From CBDCUW01 sp963734865 (GTDB taxonomy: Bacteria > Planctomycetota > Planctomycetia > Pirellulales > Pirellulaceae), in contig CAVTIV010000020.1 in the NCBI GenBank assembly GCA_963734865.1, forward strand, positions 1 to 64,000: a stretch of DNA of 64,000 nt. The letters run 5' to 3'. Below are positions 7,150 to 13,948 of the stretch, piece after piece. The notes under the pieces are model-generated. The model did not search any database and had not been told where the DNA came from. It worked only from the letters and a program-made list of their open reading frames with translations. Position 1 is the stretch's first letter. Every line of letters starts with the position of its first letter. The position numbers and the translations under genes are program-made.

Positions 7150-7433
7150 TTCGATCATCAGTTCCGTTATCCACTGTCCAAGTAGGCCACAGAGTGTTCC
7201 ACCAGCGCGCAGCAGCTTGCAAGCCGTTCGCCCGTCCCCGCTGATCACTAACGTTGATTGGCTTCTCGGCGCAAAACGCTCGTGACCCTTTCGTATGCGG
7301 TTACGAACATTCGCGATGCAGTCGTGCGTTCTCTGCTCGAACTTGTTTGGCCCTATTTCCCACGCTACACTGACCTTTGGATCTATTGCTTGACGAACGA
7401 TTGCTTGTTCATCCATGTTCGATCCAATGTTCG
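7150..7433. other. Remainder of cassette 7, no intact gene
   Basis: Short frames on both strands show no family resemblance. The place and size would suit a lost toxin gene belonging to the truncated antitoxin, but I cannot recognise one. Confidence 0.3.
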
Positions 7434-7483
7434 ATCCAAACGGCGGGTAACCATCGCGTCGCTTTACGCGGGCCGTTTGCCGA
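7434..7483 (+). repeat. attC-like site 8 (short, degenerate)
   Basis: CAAACGGCGGGTAACCATCG faces GTCGCTTTACGCGGGCCGTTTG. The outer 7 bases pair perfectly and the inner part does so loosely. At 50 bp it is shorter than most attC sites, so confidence is moderate. The right end CGGGCCGTTTGCCGACTG closely matches the site at 3008. Confidence 0.55.
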
Positions 7484-7522
7484 CTGAATCGAGCGCAGTT
7501 GTAAAGGGATTGACCGTCCGCG

Positions 7523-7966
7523 ATGTTTACCTACCGTGAACGCTTCGTGGCCAGTGAAATCTGGATGCGTCTTTGGTTTATCGCAACGTTCTGCCTTGCG
7601 CTGTACTGCCTATTCAAGTCACTCGACATATCGCTTGCCGCACTACGGTCGCCAAGCTTTTTGCTACTCACTCTGTTTGCGATTCCTGCTACGCTCCTTC
7701 TGACGCTAATCGTATCGCCCGTTTTGGCCTACGGTGTTTTTTCCGGAATGACTGAGAAACAAGCCCGGCTTAATGGTGGGCCGTTCTCCGTCGGCGATCG
7801 CGCTATCGTCATTTCTGGACGTAACGCCGGTGCTTCTGGTACCATCACTTCATACGGTCAATGCCAGACGCTCCGCATCACATTCGATGGCGATGAATCT
7901 GAACAGGGGCCGTACTCACACTACCACCTGAAACGCTGCGGCGAACCATGTTGTGAAACGGAGTGA
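7523..7966 (+). CDS. Two-pass membrane protein with small SH3/KOW-like C-terminal domain (cassette 8)
   Basis: A 147-residue protein. Two membrane segments occupy about residues 14-33 and 45-72 (LLLTLFAIPATLLLTLIV). The C-terminal part, FSVGDRAIVISGRNAGASG and TITSYGQCQTLRITFDG, has the strand pattern and the VGD..V..G..AG..G signature of KOW/SH3-like barrels. These often bind nucleic acid or peptide, but function cannot be inferred. The last codons overlap the left arm of the next attC-like site (GCGAACCATG encodes part of CGEPCCE), so the array repeat contributes the C-terminus. Confidence 0.6.
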   Translation: MFTYRERFVASEIWMRLWFIATFCLALYCLFKSLDISLAALRSPSFLLLTLFAIPATLLLTLIVSPVLAYGVFSGMTEKQARLNGGPFSVGDRAIVISGRNAGASGTITSYGQCQTLRITFDGDESEQGPYSHYHLKRCGEPCCETE

Positions 7967-8028
7967 CCGGCAGCGCGTTTACAAATGGAAAGTCTTGGGC
8001 GGTCGCCCGGTTATGCCGACCGTTTTTC
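7940..8028 (+). repeat. attC-like site 9
   Basis: The left arm GCGAACCATGTTGTGAAACGG and the right arm GGTCGCCCGGTTATGCCGACC plus GTTTTT pair imperfectly. The loop text CCGGCAGCGCGTTTA.AAATGG is nearly identical to that of the site at 9883. Confidence 0.75.
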
Positions 8029-8078
8029 ATTTCGTTCTGGCTACGACCCGTTGCTCTGACCCAGGGTGCGCGATGCAT

Positions 8079-8515
8079 ATGATTAACCCGTACGTCGCTC
8101 CAAATTCTGCGCCGATCATCTGTCACCGCCAGCATTGCGTGGCAGCGCGATCGCATTCTTGATCGTGCTCTCGGTTGCCGTCGGCGGTGGGGCAATCGCG
8201 CCGTCCGTCGCACACATTGCAGGGGCACCAAGCGAGTTCACTACCGAACTGCTACGGATCTCGATGATGGCGTGTATTCCCTTCGGCATCATCGTCGCGT
8301 ATGCCACGAGTCGTTGTGTGCGGTACCATTCTCGCATATCACGTCTTTGCTGGTTCTTTGCCATATTGCTTGTCGTGATTCCGCTCGCGATGTATCCCAC
8401 GACTGCGGGTCCGCTGCTTGGGTATACTGGATTCGCGCTCGTGCTGACAATCATCGTGGCTTTGGTTGTGTCGGTTGTGATGCAGCGGTTTGCACGCCCG
8501 GCGCGACATAGGTGA
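8079..8515 (+). pseudogene. Membrane protein with NPYxAP N-terminus, frameshifted (cassette 9)
   Basis: An ATG at 8079 opens with MINPYVAPNSAP, the NPY.SP-type N-terminus common in planctomycete membrane proteins. That frame stops at 8161. The continuation from about 8135 in a second frame (LRGSAIAFLIVLSVAVGGG, and further segments ending at 8515) encodes four hydrophobic membrane segments. The expected gene therefore spans both frames with a one-base shift near 8130. No function is known for the family. Either the cassette gene is broken or the base call is wrong. Confidence 0.55.
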
Positions 8516-8575
8516 ACGAAATGCGATCTATGGAGGCACGTCGCGTGCTGGCATCGATCGCATTTCGTTTATGCC
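8511..8575 (+). repeat. attC-like site 10 (short type)
   Basis: The left arm GAACGAAATGCGATCTATGG pairs with the right arm CATCGATCGCATTTCGTTTATG almost throughout. The arms match the site at 4648, showing one attC subfamily shared by unrelated cassettes. Confidence 0.78.
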
Positions 8576-8629
8576 GCAGATCTAAATAGGTCCTTCTTCC
8601 TTCCTGTTTTTTGCGTATGGAGACACTCA

Positions 8630-8911
8630 ATGACGGACCGCCACCCATCGCGTTATGGAAAGAGGATCTTGGGATTAGCCGCTATCGCAGTGACGATGTG
8701 GCTGATTGCCATTTCCGCAAACTTCCCGCGTGGTAAGCCAGACTCATCCGCTGCGCGGCTGCGAGACAAGTTTCCTGACTTGATTGTATATGCGAACCCG
8801 CTTTCCGAATTCGTCGCGACGCCCAGCGAAGACGGCATAATCGGTGAACGGGAGGGCTCGGCGCAGTCCAGCTTGAAGTCAAGCTCCTCTCCTCGCCCCC
8901 CGTTACCTTGA
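8630..8911 (+). CDS. Small N-terminally anchored protein, hypothetical (cassette 10)
   Basis: A 93-residue protein with GGAGA about 8 bases before its ATG. Residues about 12-29 (ILGLAAIAVTMWLIAISA) form a membrane anchor or signal segment. The rest is short and ends in a proline/serine-rich tail (SSLKSSSSPRPPLP) that looks like read-through of non-coding sequence, so the original gene may have been longer and cut by the intron fragment that follows. No family is recognised. Confidence 0.5.
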   Translation: MTDRHPSRYGKRILGLAAIAVTMWLIAISANFPRGKPDSSAARLRDKFPDLIVYANPLSEFVATPSEDGIIGEREGSAQSSLKSSSSPRPPLP

Positions 8912-9117
8912 CGTTATTTACCTACGGATAATCAACATGAGTACACGTCGAGAGCGTGGACACGAACACCGAACGGAAACAACTTGGCTTTTTCCGCGAC
9001 GTTCAACATTTCGGAAGTTCCTGAGCCAGCTTCGTGGTTGATGTATGCGACTGGATTGAGCTCCGAAAACATGGTTTGCTGTCGGATCCTGCCCAGGGTC
9101 TGTTCACGCTGGAAGAC

Positions 9118-9257
9118 GAACGTCACGACACGAGCGAAGGCGTAGCACAAGGTTCGGTTCTTTCCCCACTGCTGGCCAATGTGTACTTGCACTATGTGCT
9201 GGATGAGTGCGTAAGCTTCAAGGTCACTTTCAGTACTTCAATGTCAATGACAATTGG
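9118..9257 (+). pseudogene. Group II intron-encoded protein remnant with internal deletion
   Basis: The frame at 9136-9207 encodes EGVAQGSVLSPLLANVYLHYVLDE in one run. This is the reverse-transcriptase segment (motif before YADD) of group II intron proteins, where the usual text is EGTPQGGVISPLLANIYLHYVLDE-like. Within a few bases, in another frame, comes KLQGHFQYFNVNDNW, which matches the region near the maturase/thumb (K..GHY.Y.GV..N). The YADD motif and everything between are deleted. The copy is thus a dead remnant. It is followed by the repeat shared with 5649-5753, which itself follows a domain V remnant. Confidence 0.68.
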
Positions 9258-9350
9258 GCAAGGAGAGAATATTGTGACCGCACAAGGAGAAATCCGTGGC
9301 AAACCGTGAACACAAACCCTATCCTAAACTCGAAAGACCCCGAACTACTC
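9249..9350 (+). repeat. Intron-linked repeat, copy 2
   Basis: Matches 5649-5753 almost base for base in its first 30 bases and through the CACAAACCCTATCCTAAAC block. It joins directly to the intron-protein remnant, with no domain V between. Confidence 0.7.
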
Positions 9351-9354
9351 GCCC

Positions 9355-9427
9355 CGAGTACGAATCGCATCCCTCGGGTAGCAACGCCAATCGCTCGTGC
9401 CCGATGATCGCAATTCGTTATGTGCCT
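9355..9427 (+). repeat. attC-like site 11
   Basis: The left arm AGTACGAATCGCATCCCTCGG pairs with the right arm CCCGATGATCGCAATTCGTTATG. The left end has lost the usual AAC (TACGAA), while the right end keeps GTTATG. Confidence 0.62.
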
Positions 9428-9437
9428 CACCTAAACT

Positions 9438-9887
9438 ATGAGTTCAAAGATGACGCAATCTTCTTTGTTCGGGACCAGCAAGCGAATCCAGTCTTGGGTT
9501 GCTGGGATCCTATGTGTTCAAGTCGTATTGGGTACATCCGGATGTGGGGACTCGGCTCCCAAGTCGTTAAGCGTGGCGGCCGATCATCTCACCTCGCTCG
9601 ATCCGCACGTGCGGTACTTACTGCCCGCAAATACGAAGCTCGAAGCAATGAACAAGTGCGTCGTTTCCTTTCCCGGCGCAGATTTGTTCGAAGAGGGTGA
9701 CGTGATCGGGGAGGTCGTCGTCATTGACAATGATGCTCTGATCTATCTGGCGCCAAATAATGAGACAATCACGGTGACACTTGAACGTGGACAGTCGATG
9801 GCAATAACGAAACCGCGCACCATTACGGTCGACGAAACGGACGCAGCCGCTTGTCGCTTCAAGGTAACGCGTCCAGCCGGCACATAA
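9438..9887 (+). CDS. Lipoprotein, hypothetical (cassette 11)
   Basis: A 149-residue protein. An N-terminal hydrophobic stretch ends at LGTSGC (Cys about residue 36), a lipobox. The mature part (about 113 residues) appears rich in beta strands, with VIGEVVVIDNDALIYLAPN and TITVTLERGQSMAITK suggesting a small beta-sandwich. I do not recognise the family. Its stop TAA lies in the left end of the next attC-like site (CACATAAC), as for the lipoprotein cassette at 6367. Confidence 0.65.
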   Translation: MSSKMTQSSLFGTSKRIQSWVAGILCVQVVLGTSGCGDSAPKSLSVAADHLTSLDPHVRYLLPANTKLEAMNKCVVSFPGADLFEEGDVIGEVVVIDNDALIYLAPNNETITVTLERGQSMAITKPRTITVDETDAAACRFKVTRPAGT

Positions 9888-9966
9888 CGATGTCGTGAAC
9901 CGGCGCAACCGGCAGCGCGTTTAGAAATGGAAAATCTTGTTCGGTCGCCCGGTTACGACGACCCTT
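9883..9966 (+). repeat. attC-like site 12, right GTT altered
   Basis: The left arm AACGATGTCGTGAACCGGC pairs with the right arm GGTCGCCCGGTTACGACGACC. Compared with the site at 7940, the right end reads CTT where GTT is expected. The loop is nearly identical to that site. Confidence 0.68.
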
Positions 9967-10018
9967 CATCGACTCAACAACTCCGCTTCTCTTCACACTT
10001 TTCCAAAGGACGTTGACC

Positions 10019-10255
10019 ATGACACTCCGAATGCTTGCTTTGTCAATCTTGGTTGCAACCACGGCGACAGCGGCCCCCAGCGCATCAACCGAACAGAAGC
10101 ACGATTGGGATGTTGCGCAATTGGCCGAGCGTTTCCTCGTTGATGTGACTTGCGAGAAACGCCCGTTCGACGGTTCCGTGATCGTGAACTTGCGGACAAT
10201 TGGCCCATCGCATGACTGCGACGCGCGCACAGAGTTTCCTCGCAACGATATTTGA
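10019..10255 (+). CDS. Small secreted protein, possibly frameshifted (cassette 12)
   Basis: A 78-residue frame with AAAGGA upstream and a signal peptide (MLALSILVATTATAAPS, likely cleaved after TAA). The mature part includes a cysteine pair (CEKRPF and HDCDAR). The frame stops at 10255, but a second frame over 10212-10306 reads ATRAQSFLATIFDDNPTVG and VTFQSLFKK and ends just before the attC-like site at 10313, where cassette genes usually stop. This suggests a frameshift near 10235 and a true length of about 95 residues. The function is unknown. Confidence 0.5.
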   Translation: MTLRMLALSILVATTATAAPSASTEQKHDWDVAQLAERFLVDVTCEKRPFDGSVIVNLRTIGPSHDCDARTEFPRNDI

Positions 10256-10312
10256 CGACAATCCAACGGTCGGCATCGTTACGTTTCAATCACTATTCAA
10301 GAAGTGAGGACG

Positions 10313-10406
10313 CGACGAACCAAGGGATGCAACTGAGCGGCGGTGGTGCCGTTTCTCGTGAGATCAATGCCAACTCCCGCCGTCCGCTGATCCCAGTCGT
10401 TCTGCC
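10313..10406 (+). repeat. attC-like site 13
   Basis: The left arm GACGAACCAAGGGATGCAACTG pairs with the right arm GCTGATCCCAGTCGTTCTGCC; a GCGGCGG / CCGCCGT inner stem is also present. Confidence 0.72.
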
Positions 10407-10420
10407 GCTCGGAATTTCGC

Positions 10421-11218
10421 GTGACATCTGAACTCGAAACGTGGGAACGAATGCACTACGTCGCTGGTGGCGGCGACCCGTTCCTGTTCTACGTCGTCTA
10501 CGGTGAAATCGACGCCTCGGCTCCATTGTCGCGTAGCATCTATCGGTCCAATGGCTTTCCCGAGGGCATCGACGTCATGTCGTACGGCCCCAAGAAACAT
10601 CCAGACGTTCCCGGTAGTTTTCGCGATGGCTATGTCTGGGACGAATTCGTTGCAGACGATCCAGAACTATCGGCCACGGTCGCGCAATGTCAGCATTGCA
10701 TGATCTTGCGTGGGACACCAACCGACTCGGCAACCCTCGACTATTTACGAGACACCGTGGGCCTAATCACGTACTTTGTGGATCACGGCGGCTGCGCGGT
10801 CTACGATCCGTTGATGTTCTGCTGGTGGCAACCGTCGAAATGGAAACAACAGATATTCGACCCTGCTGCGTCGGTCCCACGCCATCACACCGTGATCCTC
10901 GTGTCCGAAGAAGATGTTCCTTCGTTGAAATGGTTTCACACTCGCGGCATGCGAAAATTCGGCCGGCCGGATATCAGCGTTCACAACGTCCGAGCGGAAC
11001 TCGAAGATGGTGTGATTGACTTATGCAATCGACTGATCGAACATCAGGCGTTCGGTCACGTTGTCCCCGACGGCCAAGAGATTAGGATGGCGTCTTTACC
11101 GCCAGGTGGTGTCATCCGGCATGCTGGCGACTTGGATGATCCCGATTTCAACAACGTGCACCTTGATGTGTGTTGGCCCAATTCGGCAGAACAAACGGAT
11201 GAACGCGATCCGGAATAG
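10421..11218 (+). CDS. Hypothetical soluble protein, 265 residues (cassette 13)
   Basis: The largest intact cassette gene. It starts with GTG at 10421, about 15 bases after the end of the attC-like site. No signal peptide or membrane segment is seen. The centre (LRGTPTDSATLDYLRDTVGL, then VDHGGCAVYDPLMFCWWQPSKW) is rich in aromatic residues and resembles small defence- or immunity-type cytoplasmic proteins only in a general way. I do not assign a family. A His in DHGG and several Asp/Glu residues are present but no catalytic pattern is evident. The last 30 bases overlap the next attC-like site, so the C-terminal residues (EQTDERDPE) come from the repeat. Confidence 0.65.
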   Translation: MTSELETWERMHYVAGGGDPFLFYVVYGEIDASAPLSRSIYRSNGFPEGIDVMSYGPKKHPDVPGSFRDGYVWDEFVADDPELSATVAQCQHCMILRGTPTDSATLDYLRDTVGLITYFVDHGGCAVYDPLMFCWWQPSKWKQQIFDPAASVPRHHTVILVSEEDVPSLKWFHTRGMRKFGRPDISVHNVRAELEDGVIDLCNRLIEHQAFGHVVPDGQEIRMASLPPGGVIRHAGDLDDPDFNNVHLDVCWPNSAEQTDERDPE

Positions 11219-11280
11219 GCCGGTCGGTTCGCTTCGCTCGGTAACGTCAACTCCCGGCCGCGTTATCCGAAACGTTCGCT
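11185..11280 (+). repeat. attC-like site 14
   Basis: The left arm GCAGAACAAACGGATGAACGCG pairs with the right arm CGCGTTATCCGAAACGTTCGC. The inner GGCCGG / CCGGCC stem is also present. It overlaps the end of the preceding gene. Confidence 0.75.
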
Positions 11281-11315
11281 AACACAATCAGCCTTGCGTG
11301 TAATCTGCAATCGCA

Positions 11316-11489
11316 ATGAATCGACTAACTCACAATCACAAACCATCCGGATTGCGGATTCTGTTGTGCGGTCTCCTATTCGCGGCAATTGGTTACCTAT
11401 CTGTGGAAGAGGAAGGGGACGGGTTTTTATCGATCGTGGTTGAGAATGGTATCGTCACTGGCGTTGAATATGCGGAAATGTGCAGGTGA
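11316..11489 (+). CDS. 57-residue membrane-anchored or secreted peptide (cassette 14)
   Basis: An ATG at 11316 opens a 57-codon frame: MNRLTHNHKPSGLRILLCGL, then LFAAIGYLSVEEEGDGFLSI and a short tail ending at a TGA at 11487-11489. The basic N-terminus and hydrophobic segment (about residues 13-29) indicate a signal anchor. The acidic EEEGDG follows at once. It lies at the expected position of the only gene in its cassette, about 35 bases after the preceding attC-like site. About 160 bases lie between its stop and the next site, and a second frame (from 11480) is open through them, so the gene might once have been longer. Confidence 0.45.
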   Translation: MNRLTHNHKPSGLRILLCGLLFAAIGYLSVEEEGDGFLSIVVENGIVTGVEYAEMCR

Positions 11490-11647
11490 CGCTTAGTGGA
11501 GTGATCAATCGGTCGGATCGGATTCTCGAAGATGCGCGGTTGAATCCCATGCTCGAACGTGCGCAGGTTGATTGTTGCGCGGTCGCCGATGCTCTAAAAT
11601 GCGCGGATCGGATGCCGTCTCCTGGTCGTCAACGGGTCGCCACTGCA

Positions 11648-11749
11648 TCCGATAACCACGCCATGCAATCGAGCACTCAAAAGCATCTTGCGTCGACGGT
11701 GACTGATTCGTTCGTGCCGGCTGATGGCAACCGTTATCCGACCTCGAAT
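11648..11749 (+). repeat. attC-like site 15
   Basis: The left arm CGATAACCACGCCATGCAATCG pairs with the right arm GGCTGATGGCAACCGTTATCC, with GGATAAC-type outer ends. The loop is about 50 bases. Confidence 0.62.
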
Positions 11750-11811
11750 CTGCGCCAGAGATCGGGTTTGGAAGGAAAAGCTACTTCACTATCAACTCGG
11801 GGAACTGACAA

Positions 11812-12249
11812 ATGCCAACTTTCAAGTTCGTACAAAGTGTCATTTGCGCTGTTGCTATTCTGTGTGTCGCATCGTGCTTCACTATGCGTTTTCCAGTGTT
11901 CGGGCAAGACACCAATTCCACCCGAACAAGGTTGACTTCCTTGCTTGAAGAGCGTCGAGATGTACTGAAAACACGTGTCGAGGCGCTTGAAGCATTGTTT
12001 AAGATTGCAAGGAGTCCCCGTGAGGCAGTAACGTCCGCTCGTAATGATCTCCTAGATGCGGAGTACGAATTGGCCACCAACAGAGCTCAACGAATCGACG
12101 TATTGCAGCAGAAGCTTGCTAACGCCAAAGAATACGAGTCACTAATGGAACAACAAAACAGAGATGCTAGGGTCACTCAGGCAGACGTGCTCATGGCGAC
12201 CGCACGTCGCCTTGGCGTTGAAATAGAACTGTTGCGAGAGCAAGAGTAG
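11812..12249 (+). CDS. Secreted alpha-helical protein, TolC-like helix repeats (cassette 15)
   Basis: A 145-residue protein with a signal peptide (VICAVAILCVASCFTMRFP, cleavage before QDTNS). The mature part is almost wholly helical with heptads: LLEERRDVLKTRVEALEALF, LLDAEYELATNRAQRIDVLQ and TQADVLMATARRLGVEIELL. The pattern of a long helix, a loop, and V..A.A.RL..EI.L is that of the coiled-coil hairpin of TolC-type outer-membrane proteins, a family of short stand-alone relatives being common in planctomycetes. Without the beta-barrel strands it cannot be an export channel; it may pair with envelope proteins. The role is unknown. Confidence 0.62.
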   Translation: MPTFKFVQSVICAVAILCVASCFTMRFPVFGQDTNSTRTRLTSLLEERRDVLKTRVEALEALFKIARSPREAVTSARNDLLDAEYELATNRAQRIDVLQQKLANAKEYESLMEQQNRDARVTQADVLMATARRLGVEIELLREQE

Positions 12250-12290
12250 CCCGACGAATTGCACTGGCGAGCATCCAAGCCTAAACGGAC

Positions 12291-12383
12291 GGATAACCAT
12301 TGGGTTGGACGTGGAGGCCTCGAAAGCGCGTTTTGGTGATGGTCACCTTACCGCTCAGCCCCGGTGATCCTCGCCGACCTCGA
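12291..12383 (+). repeat. attC-like site 16, right GTT replaced by GAC
   Basis: The right arm CCCCGGTGATCCTCGCC matches the arm of the site at 5173 (CCTCGGTGATCCTAGCC), but the next bases are GACC instead of GTTC. The left arm GGATAACCATTGGG is looser. It is a decayed site. Confidence 0.5.
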
Positions 12384-12411
12384 CACTACCTTGCAAATAC
12401 GGACCTTCCAC

Positions 12412-12927
12412 ATGCGCGGGATCCTCAAGCGATTACCTTTCATCGTTTTCATGGTTGTATTGTCGGACCACGCGGACGTGTATGCCGATGGCAAGCCTGA
12501 CGGCAAGAAGAGCCTTGGTGGCTCAGGAGAAATGATTCAACTGGAGCTTTCTCCGGAAAACCGAATGCTGGCAGGCATTGAGGTGCATGGGTCCCGATAT
12601 GGAACGTCTGATCCACCGAATGAACAATTCCTGATTTACATCCTTAACGCCGACCAATCCGAAGTAATGGCGACCAAGATGGCACCGTACTCGCTCTTCG
12701 AGCGTGGTGATGAGAAATGGGTCTCGATCAAGTTTGACAGACCGACTGAATTACCTGCTGACGGATGGGTCGTTCTCGATTTTCGTGCGGGTAGAACCAA
12801 GGGCGTTTACGTGAGCTATGATGCGGAAAGTAGCGGTGAAAGATCTCGCACTGGTCTTCCCGGCATCGAAGCGAAAAAGGTTGATTTCGTTGGCGGTTGG
12901 ATGATCCGCCCAATTGTCGCGAATTGA
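12412..12927 (+). CDS. Secreted beta-rich protein, hypothetical (cassette 16)
   Basis: A 171-residue protein with a signal peptide (LKRLPFIVFMVVLSDHADVYA). The mature part reads IQLELSPENRMLAGIEVHGSR, FLIYILNADQSEV, WVSIKFDRPTELPADGWVVL and GVYVSYDAESSG. This strand pattern fits a jelly-roll domain such as those that follow or bind extracellular polymers. No catalytic residues are evident. I place the start at 12412 because upstream codons lie in the attC-like site. Confidence 0.6.
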   Translation: MRGILKRLPFIVFMVVLSDHADVYADGKPDGKKSLGGSGEMIQLELSPENRMLAGIEVHGSRYGTSDPPNEQFLIYILNADQSEVMATKMAPYSLFERGDEKWVSIKFDRPTELPADGWVVLDFRAGRTKGVYVSYDAESSGERSRTGLPGIEAKKVDFVGGWMIRPIVAN

Positions 12928-12932
12928 CGGAT

Positions 12933-13024
12933 CGGCGAAAAAAGCGATGCACGGGAGACCTCGGCCCTATCGGTTCTGAAATCACAATCCACTCCTCGGT
13001 CGCCGTGATCGCGGCCGTTCTGTC
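12933..13024 (+). repeat. attC-like site 17
   Basis: The left arm GGCGAAAAAAGCGATGCACGGG pairs with the right arm CGCCGTGATCGCGGCCGTTCTG. The left AAC has become AAA. Confidence 0.65.
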
Positions 13025-13052
13025 GCGGAGTCGAACTGCTAACGACTTGCCA

Positions 13053-13571
13053 ATGTTTACCTTGTTCGATCTGATACGGTTGCTTGCGATGGCCGCTGGT
13101 GCTGTCGTTCTTGGCAGCTCCGGGTGGCACAGACTCGGTATCGTTGGCACACTACTCGGTGTTCCAATTGGCTTGCTTCTTGGCGCAATGCTCGGCCAGT
13201 TGCCGCTGATTGTTGGACTCAAGTGGATGTCCCGCCGTTTCGATCGCATGACCGATGATGAGCTACTTACTGAACTTCACGAGAAATGCTCCACGCCGAA
13301 CCTACATCTACTTGAATTGCATCGACGCGGTTATGATATCGGGCGTGAGCTGCCACACGTCCACTCGTTGCTCGCGTCACCTGAAATGCACAGACGAACA
13401 GCAGGTTGGGCAGCCTTGACTTCCGCGTTTCCCGATTTGGTTGATATGATTCCCGGATACAATCCAACCGCGTCAGCATCAGAATGCCAAACGAAGTGTA
13501 GACCGCTACTGGACGCGACAGAACAAAGCGTTGCACGCCCAGCGGCGGACAACACGGTTTCAGATGGATAG
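13053..13571 (+). CDS. Membrane protein with C-terminal helical repeat-like domain (cassette 17)
   Basis: A 172-residue protein. Two N-terminal membrane segments (LIRLLAMAAGAVVLGSSGW and LGIVGTLLGVPIGLLLGAML) are followed by a soluble domain: MTDDELLTELHEKCSTPNLHL, then ELPHVHSLLASPEMHRRTAG and LTSAFPDLVDMI. The domain resembles a short HEAT-like helical fold that I have seen as a stand-alone module in planctomycete proteins. Its role is not known. The stop lies within the next attC-like site, so the last residues are encoded by the repeat. Confidence 0.6.
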   Translation: MFTLFDLIRLLAMAAGAVVLGSSGWHRLGIVGTLLGVPIGLLLGAMLGQLPLIVGLKWMSRRFDRMTDDELLTELHEKCSTPNLHLLELHRRGYDIGRELPHVHSLLASPEMHRRTAGWAALTSAFPDLVDMIPGYNPTASASECQTKCRPLLDATEQSVARPAADNTVSDG

Positions 13572-13610
13572 CATGCTGGCCGCCGCCCGGTCAACGCGGA
13601 CGTTCGCCGA
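13517..13610 (+). repeat. attC-like site 18
   Basis: The left arm CAGAACAAAGCGTTGCACGCC pairs with the right arm CGGTCAACGCGGACGTTCGCCG, with an inner AGCGGCGG / CCGCCGCC stem. The stop of the preceding gene lies in its loop. Confidence 0.75.
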
Positions 13611-13626
13611 CAGAAATTGATACCTC

Positions 13627-13948
13627 GTGCTTGAACTGCTCGACCTTTACGCAAAGCACAAACGCGGGAAGACAGAACTCGCCGGTTACCGCGCGACGAC
13701 TGAATCCTGGGGCGGTGAAGTGCTCGAATACCGCCAAATAAGCCGCCTCGCGAATTCACCATTTACCGGTCTTCGAATCTTTCCGAACAGTCTACGAATT
13801 CCGCACGAACCACAACTCGCGCCGCGGATTTTGGATCGTCCGAACGTCTGCGGATGGTGCTTCGTCTGACTGGGCGTGGCTGGACCTTAGGGGACGTACT
13901 GCCAGAGGCCCGACTGGACTGACCGACGAGCACTGGACATCGCGATAG
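13627..13948 (+). pseudogene. Hypothetical cassette gene, frameshifted (cassette 18)
   Basis: A GTG at 13627, about 17 bases after the attC-like site, opens the frame MLELLDLYAKHKRGKTELAG..RLANSPFT. After about 13769 the better protein text is in the next frame: FRTVYEFRTNHNSRRGFWIV, then DWAWLDLRGRTARGPTGLTD, ending at TAG 13946-13948. Removing one G from the ACCGGTC at 13767-13773 joins the two. The joined product would be about 107 residues. The family is unknown. Confidence 0.45.

Noticed and set aside
7000..7416. Minus-strand 138-codon frame in cassette 7
   Set aside because: No motif and no ribosome site; the plus-strand antitoxin-like start with GGGAGG is better supported.
9118..9257. 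Reverse-transcriptase fragment as a retron or diversity-generating retroelement
   Set aside because: The text matches group II intron proteins (LLANVYLHYVLDE and the GH.QYF region); no template/variable repeat pair and no msr/msd-like structure are seen.
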